From the NCBI GenBank assembly GCA_963997635.1, contig CAXEND010000007.1, positions 1 to 64,000 on the forward strand: a DNA stretch of 64,000 bases, in the 5' to 3' direction. The notes beneath the pieces were generated by a model that worked only from the letters and a program-made list of their open reading frames with translations, had not been told where the DNA came from and made no database searches. The position numbers were made by a program, and so were the translations under genes. Shown here in pieces: positions 60,588-64,000 of the stretch. Origin of the DNA: GCA-2728135 sp002728135. Its GTDB lineage: Bacteria > Pseudomonadota > Alphaproteobacteria > UBA828. The stretch's first letter is position 1; every line of letters starts with the position of its first letter.

Positions 60588-61988
60588 TTGAATAAATATA
60601 TTGATCAATTAAAGGAAGAAATTAACGACCCTAGTCTATATCTGGATCCTAGAGCCGAGGATTTGGGGGCATACACTAATGACTGGACAAAAAAATTTAA
60701 TGGAGAGACCCCATTAGTTCTAAGGCCGAGAGTAACTACGGACGTTTCTAGGATGCTATCAATTTGTAATAAATTAAGACTAGGTGTCGTCCCTCAAGGA
60801 GGCAACACTGGAGTAGTAGGCGGTTCTACACCACGATCAGGAGAGGTAGTCCTATCTCTTTCACGTCTTAATAACCTTGAAGAATTTGATTCAGCATCTG
60901 CAACTTTAATTTCAGGAGCAGGTACTGTTTTGTCTGCTTTACATGATTTTGCAAAGAATAAGAATATGGAATTCCCTGTTGACCTAGGTGCAAGAGGACA
61001 GTGTCAAGTAGGTGGAATGCTCGCTACAAACGCAGGTGGTAACAGGGTTCTTAAATATGGCCTAATGCGAGAGCAGGTCAGGGGACTAGAAATTGTTATG
61101 GCTGATGGAACTGTTGTTTCGAATCTCAACAGACTTCGAAAAGACAATTCTGGGATTGACTTAAAACAGATCTTCATTGGGTCTGAAGGTATTTTAGGAG
61201 TTATTACGCAGGCTGTTCTTCAGTTAATTCCTGTTCCTGGATCAAGACGAACTGCAATGATTGCTTTACCAGATCGTAAGATACTTCCATCTCTATTAGC
61301 CGAAGTCAGATCACGATTCCCTGGTCTTTCATCACTAGAGGTTCTTCTAAATCAAGTTATAGAACATGTTATTGAATATGTTGAGGGTCCTGTTTTTCCT
61401 TTACCAAAACATTTTCCAGCATATGTTTTAATAGAGGAAGAGACAGAGGGGCATGCTTCTGGTCATGATGGTTTTGTAGAACGCCTTGAGGGTTTGTTTG
61501 AGACTGGTATGATAGAAGACGCAGTTGTAGCCGAATCCTCCACACAATCAGAGGGATTATGGCATTTCCGGGAAGCAACAGGTGAAGCAATAGTTGCTGC
61601 CGGTTATACGCACAAATTTGACGTCACTATACCCCAGAGTGCGATCCCTGATTTTTTGACTGAAATGGAAAATGTTTGCAGTAATTTCTTGGGTGTTCGT
61701 CCATTACTCTTTGGCCATCTTGGTGATGGTAATGTTCATGTGAATTTTGTTCAAACACCGTATATTAATGACAAAGATTTTCTTGCAGCAGCACCCGATT
61801 TAGCAAAGATTGTTTACGAAGAAACTAGGAATAGAAATGGTTCAATAAGTGCTGAGCATGGTATTGGTATGCTTAAACGGGAATATCTCAGTTATTCTAA
61901 AAGTTCCGAAGAAATCGCTTTTATGCGGAGCTTAAAAAAAATATGGGACCCGAAGAATATTTTAAACCCTGGTGTAATGATTGGCTGA
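60588..61988 (+). CDS. FAD-linked D-2-hydroxyacid dehydrogenase, GlcD/D2HGDH-like (466 aa)
   Basis: A VAO-family flavoenzyme oxidising a D-2-hydroxy acid such as D-lactate, glycolate or D-2-hydroxyglutarate. The FAD-binding PP-loop is VPQGGNTGVVGGSTP; the C-terminal metal and substrate region has GHLGDGNVHVNF and SAEHGIGMLKREYL, ending DPKNILNPGVM. The start is TTG 60588 behind TAGGA; the nearby ATG 60583 runs into a stop after two codons. The LFGHLGDGNVHVN form is nearest to D-2-hydroxyglutarate dehydrogenase, but the substrate is not certain. Confidence 0.9.
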   Translation: MNKYIDQLKEEINDPSLYLDPRAEDLGAYTNDWTKKFNGETPLVLRPRVTTDVSRMLSICNKLRLGVVPQGGNTGVVGGSTPRSGEVVLSLSRLNNLEEFDSASATLISGAGTVLSALHDFAKNKNMEFPVDLGARGQCQVGGMLATNAGGNRVLKYGLMREQVRGLEIVMADGTVVSNLNRLRKDNSGIDLKQIFIGSEGILGVITQAVLQLIPVPGSRRTAMIALPDRKILPSLLAEVRSRFPGLSSLEVLLNQVIEHVIEYVEGPVFPLPKHFPAYVLIEEETEGHASGHDGFVERLEGLFETGMIEDAVVAESSTQSEGLWHFREATGEAIVAAGYTHKFDVTIPQSAIPDFLTEMENVCSNFLGVRPLLFGHLGDGNVHVNFVQTPYINDKDFLAAAPDLAKIVYEETRNRNGSISAEHGIGMLKREYLSYSKSSEEIAFMRSLKKIWDPKNILNPGVMIG

Positions 61989-62088
61989 AGTAAAAAAATT
62001 ATATTTATGCATTGATATTATTTTTACTTAAAAACAATAACTTAACCATTTTTTTATAACATATTCCATATATAAATTGTGATAATTT

Positions 62089-62134
62089 TTTGAGCTCTGC
62101 ATGCTCAAATTTAAGTAATTTTAAATTTTTTTTT
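62089..62134 (+). terminator. Terminator-like hairpins upstream of groES
   Basis: TTTGAGC (62089-62095) pairs with GCTCAAA (62103-62109) over seven bases. Overlapping it, AAATTTAA (62107-62114) pairs with TTAAATTT (62121-62128) and is followed by a run of T. The hairpins lie about 100 bases after the FAD dehydrogenase and just before the groES promoter, so they probably end the upstream transcript. Confidence 0.45.
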
Positions 62135-62142
62135 AACAATTC

Positions 62143-62170
62143 CTTGAAACTGTAAATTTTTTTCCCAAAT
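62143..62170 (+). promoter_or_regulatory. Heat-shock (RpoH/sigma-32-like) promoter of groESL
   Basis: CTTGAAA at 62143-62149 and CCCAAAT at 62164-62170, 14 bases apart, resemble the sigma-32 consensus CTTGAA and CCCCATNT. The predicted start site falls at the left edge of the CIRCE element. Together they suggest dual control by RpoH and HrcA. Confidence 0.6.
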
Positions 62171-62175
62171 TCGTC

Positions 62176-62202
62176 TTAGCACTCAATGCAGACGAGTGCT
62201 AA
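62176..62202. promoter_or_regulatory. CIRCE element (HrcA operator)
   Basis: TTAGCACTC, nine bases, then GAGTGCTAA: a perfect match to the CIRCE consensus with exact arm length and spacing. It lies 80 bases before the groES ATG and is the binding site for the heat-shock repressor HrcA. Confidence 0.97.
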
Positions 62203-62282
62203 AATGCCTCATGTATGGAGCGAGGTAATTAACAATTTATTAATATTCCGTTTTTTTGCGGTGTAAAACACAGGAGGATTGC

Positions 62283-62603
62283 ATGAAGTTTCGGCCCTTG
62301 CACGACCGAGTTGTCATTCGTCGAGTCGATGAGGAGACCAAGACTGCCGGTGGAATTATCATACCTGACTCGGCTCAAGAAAAGCCACAGGAAGGTGAAG
62401 TTGTTGCCGTTGGCCCTGGTGCTCGTGGCGATGATGGTAAAATTCACGCACTCGATGTTAATGTTGGAAATAGAGTGCTTTTCGGTAAATGGTCTGGCAA
62501 CGAAGTCACCATTGATGGTGAAGAGCTACTCATCATGAAAGAAAGTGATGTGATGGCTATAATTGATAAAAAGTCCAGTAAGAAGGGTAAGAAGGCCGCA
62601 TAA
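62283..62603 (+). CDS. groES: Co-chaperonin GroES (106 aa)
   Basis: The ten-kilodalton co-chaperonin that caps GroEL. It starts MKFRPLHDRVVIRRVDEETKTAGGIIIPDSA, with the mobile loop around residues 16-32 and VVAVGPGARGDDGK behind it, and has GNRVLFGKWSGNEVTIDGEELLIMKESDVMAII. The tail is lysine-rich (KKSSKKGKKAA) and longer than in E. coli. The start is ATG 62283 behind a strong CAGGAGG; an in-frame codon 27 bases earlier is rejected. It is expressed with groEL from the CIRCE-controlled promoter. Confidence 0.97.
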   Translation: MKFRPLHDRVVIRRVDEETKTAGGIIIPDSAQEKPQEGEVVAVGPGARGDDGKIHALDVNVGNRVLFGKWSGNEVTIDGEELLIMKESDVMAIIDKKSSKKGKKAA

Positions 62604-62660
62604 AGCGATCTTTTTAGCTCAAATAATAAATGCAAATGAATTTCTAAAGGAAAAATAGAC

Positions 62661-64000
62661 ATGGCTGCCAAAGATGTAAAATTTTCCGCTGATGCTCGTA
62701 CCCGTCTTTTACGAGGCGTAGACGTTTTAGCGGATGCCGTGAAAGTTACTTTGGGTCCTAAAGGGCGCAACGTAGTACTTGAAAAATCATTCGGTGCTCC
62801 AAGGATCACTAAGGATGGTGTCACGGTTGCAAAAGAAATAGAACTTAAAGATAAATTCGAGAATATGGGTGCACAGATGGTTAGAGAAGTTGCATCCAAG
62901 ACAAATGACGAGGCAGGTGACGGAACAACTACTGCAACAGTTCTAGCACAAGCTATAGTTAGAGAAGGTTCAAAAGCTGTTGCCGCAGGTATGAACCCTA
63001 TGGATCTAAAACGTGGTGTTGATCTTGCAGTGCTGGCTGTCGTTGCTGATATTAAAAAGCGATCAAAGCCTGTGAAGACTAGCGAAGAGATTGGCCAAGT
63101 AGGAACAATTTCTGCAAATGGTAGAGCTCACGTAGGTCAGTTTATTGCTCAAGCAATGGAAAAGGTTGGTAAAGAAGGCGTGATCACTGTCGAAGAAAAC
63201 AAAGCTCTAGAAACAGAGTTAGATGTGGTAGAGGGCATGCAGTTTGATAGAGGTTACCAATCTCCATACTTCATTACTAATGCGGACAAGATGACATGTG
63301 ATCTAGATGATCCTTATATCCTCTTGCATGAAAAGAAACTCTCTAATATGCAAGCTATGATCCCTTTGCTTGAAGCTGTTGTCCAATCTGGTAAACCTCT
63401 AGTGATTCTATCTGAAGAAGTTGAGGGTGAGGCCTTAGCAACATTAGTGGTAAACAAACTACGTGGTGGCCTCAAGGTTGCTGCTGTCAAGGCACCAGGT
63501 TTTGGTGATCGTCGTAAAGCAATGCTCGAAGATATTGCGATCCTTACAGGTGGTCAGGTTATTAGTGAAGATTTAGGTATTAAGCTTGAAACTGTCACTA
63601 TAGATATGCTTGGTAAGGCTAAGAGAATAAATATCACTAAAGACGATTCAACTATTGTAAGTGGTGCAGGTAAAAAATCTGATATTGCTGCCCGCTGTAA
63701 TCAAATTAGAGCTCAAATTGAAGAAACAACCTCAGATTACGACCGTGAAAAGTTACAAGAACGCCTTGCTAAGCTTGCTGGAGGTGTTGCTGTGCTTAAG
63801 GTCGGTGGTGCTACTGAGGTAGAGGTTAAAGAAAGCAAAGATCTAGTTGAAGATGCTCTAAACGCGACTAGAGCAGCTGTAGAGGAGGGCATTGTGCCTG
63901 GTGGTGGAACTGCTTTACTCTATGGAACCAAAGCTCTTGATAAGGTGAAGGGTGAAAATAAAGATCAAGATGTAGGAGTTGATATAGTTAGACGTGCTCT
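62661..64000 (+). CDS. groEL: Chaperonin GroEL, 5' part (about 446 residues visible)
   Basis: The 60-kDa chaperonin, truncated by the window edge. It begins MAAKDVKFSADARTRLLRGVDVLADAVKVTLGPKGRN and shows the ATP-binding DGTTTATVLAQAI, the apical domain (GYQSPYFITN, RGGLKVAAVKAPGFGDRRKAMLEDIA) and the second equatorial segment EGIVPGGGTALL. An AAAGGAA ribosome site precedes the ATG, 57 bases after groES. The remaining roughly 100 residues lie beyond base 64000. Confidence 0.97.
   Translation, partial: MAAKDVKFSADARTRLLRGVDVLADAVKVTLGPKGRNVVLEKSFGAPRITKDGVTVAKEIELKDKFENMGAQMVREVASKTNDEAGDGTTTATVLAQAIVREGSKAVAAGMNPMDLKRGVDLAVLAVVADIKKRSKPVKTSEEIGQVGTISANGRAHVGQFIAQAMEKVGKEGVITVEENKALETELDVVEGMQFDRGYQSPYFITNADKMTCDLDDPYILLHEKKLSNMQAMIPLLEAVVQSGKPLVILSEEVEGEALATLVVNKLRGGLKVAAVKAPGFGDRRKAMLEDIAILTGGQVISEDLGIKLETVTIDMLGKAKRINITKDDSTIVSGAGKKSDIAARCNQIRAQIEETTSDYDREKLQERLAKLAGGVAVLKVGGATEVEVKESKDLVEDALNATRAAVEEGIVPGGGTALLYGTKALDKVKGENKDQDVGVDIVRRA

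Overview
The window is AT-rich chromosomal DNA that looks like an oligotrophic, probably marine, alphaproteobacterium. This rests on the order polyprenyl synthase, TrmN6-like methylase, S49 peptidase, glyQ, glyS, ppdK, on groESL behind a perfect CIRCE element and an RpoH-like promoter, and on an HpnB-type glycosyltransferase. The lineage is an inference; there is no rRNA to confirm it. I saw no tRNA or rRNA gene, transposase, integrase, phage gene or CRISPR array. No encoded protein looks like a transcription factor or a substrate transporter. No gene-free stretch exceeds 300 bases.

Bases 1-29098 are a catabolic region. It is built around HyuA/HyuB proteins, the ATP-dependent hydantoinase, 5-oxoprolinase and acetone-carboxylase superfamily. 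On the plus strand lie the 3' end of a hyuB, an SDR remnant, a complete hyuB, an SDR, an acyl-CoA synthetase, a class III aminotransferase and a long acyl-CoA dehydrogenase. A minus-strand pair follows: an ACAD10/11- or LvaC-like dehydrogenase and its LvaA-like kinase. The plus strand then resumes with hyuA, three tandem hyuB paralogues, an SDR, a thioesterase, a second hyuA-hyuB pair of another subfamily, a PhyH oxygenase, an orphan bioD, a dimethylglycine-dehydrogenase-like flavoprotein and a D-2-hydroxyacid dehydrogenase. All five complete HyuB proteins keep the His-Asp-His metal triad. The first kilobases carry a tandem duplication (period 1969 bp) with an intact junction and signs of gene conversion.

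Bases 29332-36348 hold a divergent bfr/bfd pair with a Fur-like box over the bfd promoter, then a minus-strand fatty-acid-type operon (two acyl-CoA dehydrogenases, an ADP-forming CoA ligase and an atypical crotonase), then a sugar-nucleotide epimerase-like gene. Bases 36449-46447 are the core block ispB / trmN6-like, S49 peptidase, a 52-residue membrane protein, glyQ, glyS, ppdK and convergent ygfZ.

Bases 46581-52152 are a tightly coupled surface-polysaccharide operon: four glycosyltransferases and an asparagine-synthase-type amidotransferase. Facing it on the minus strand are dadA, hpnB, a GST and a metallo-beta-lactamase-fold protein that has lost its metal ligands. Bases 56289-60407 carry a small GST and a four-gene, unfused version of a urea-carboxylase-like biotin enzyme (biotin carboxylase, CT_C_D, CT_A_B and biotin carrier). 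The window ends with a D-2-hydroxyacid FAD dehydrogenase and groES-groEL, the latter cut by the window edge.
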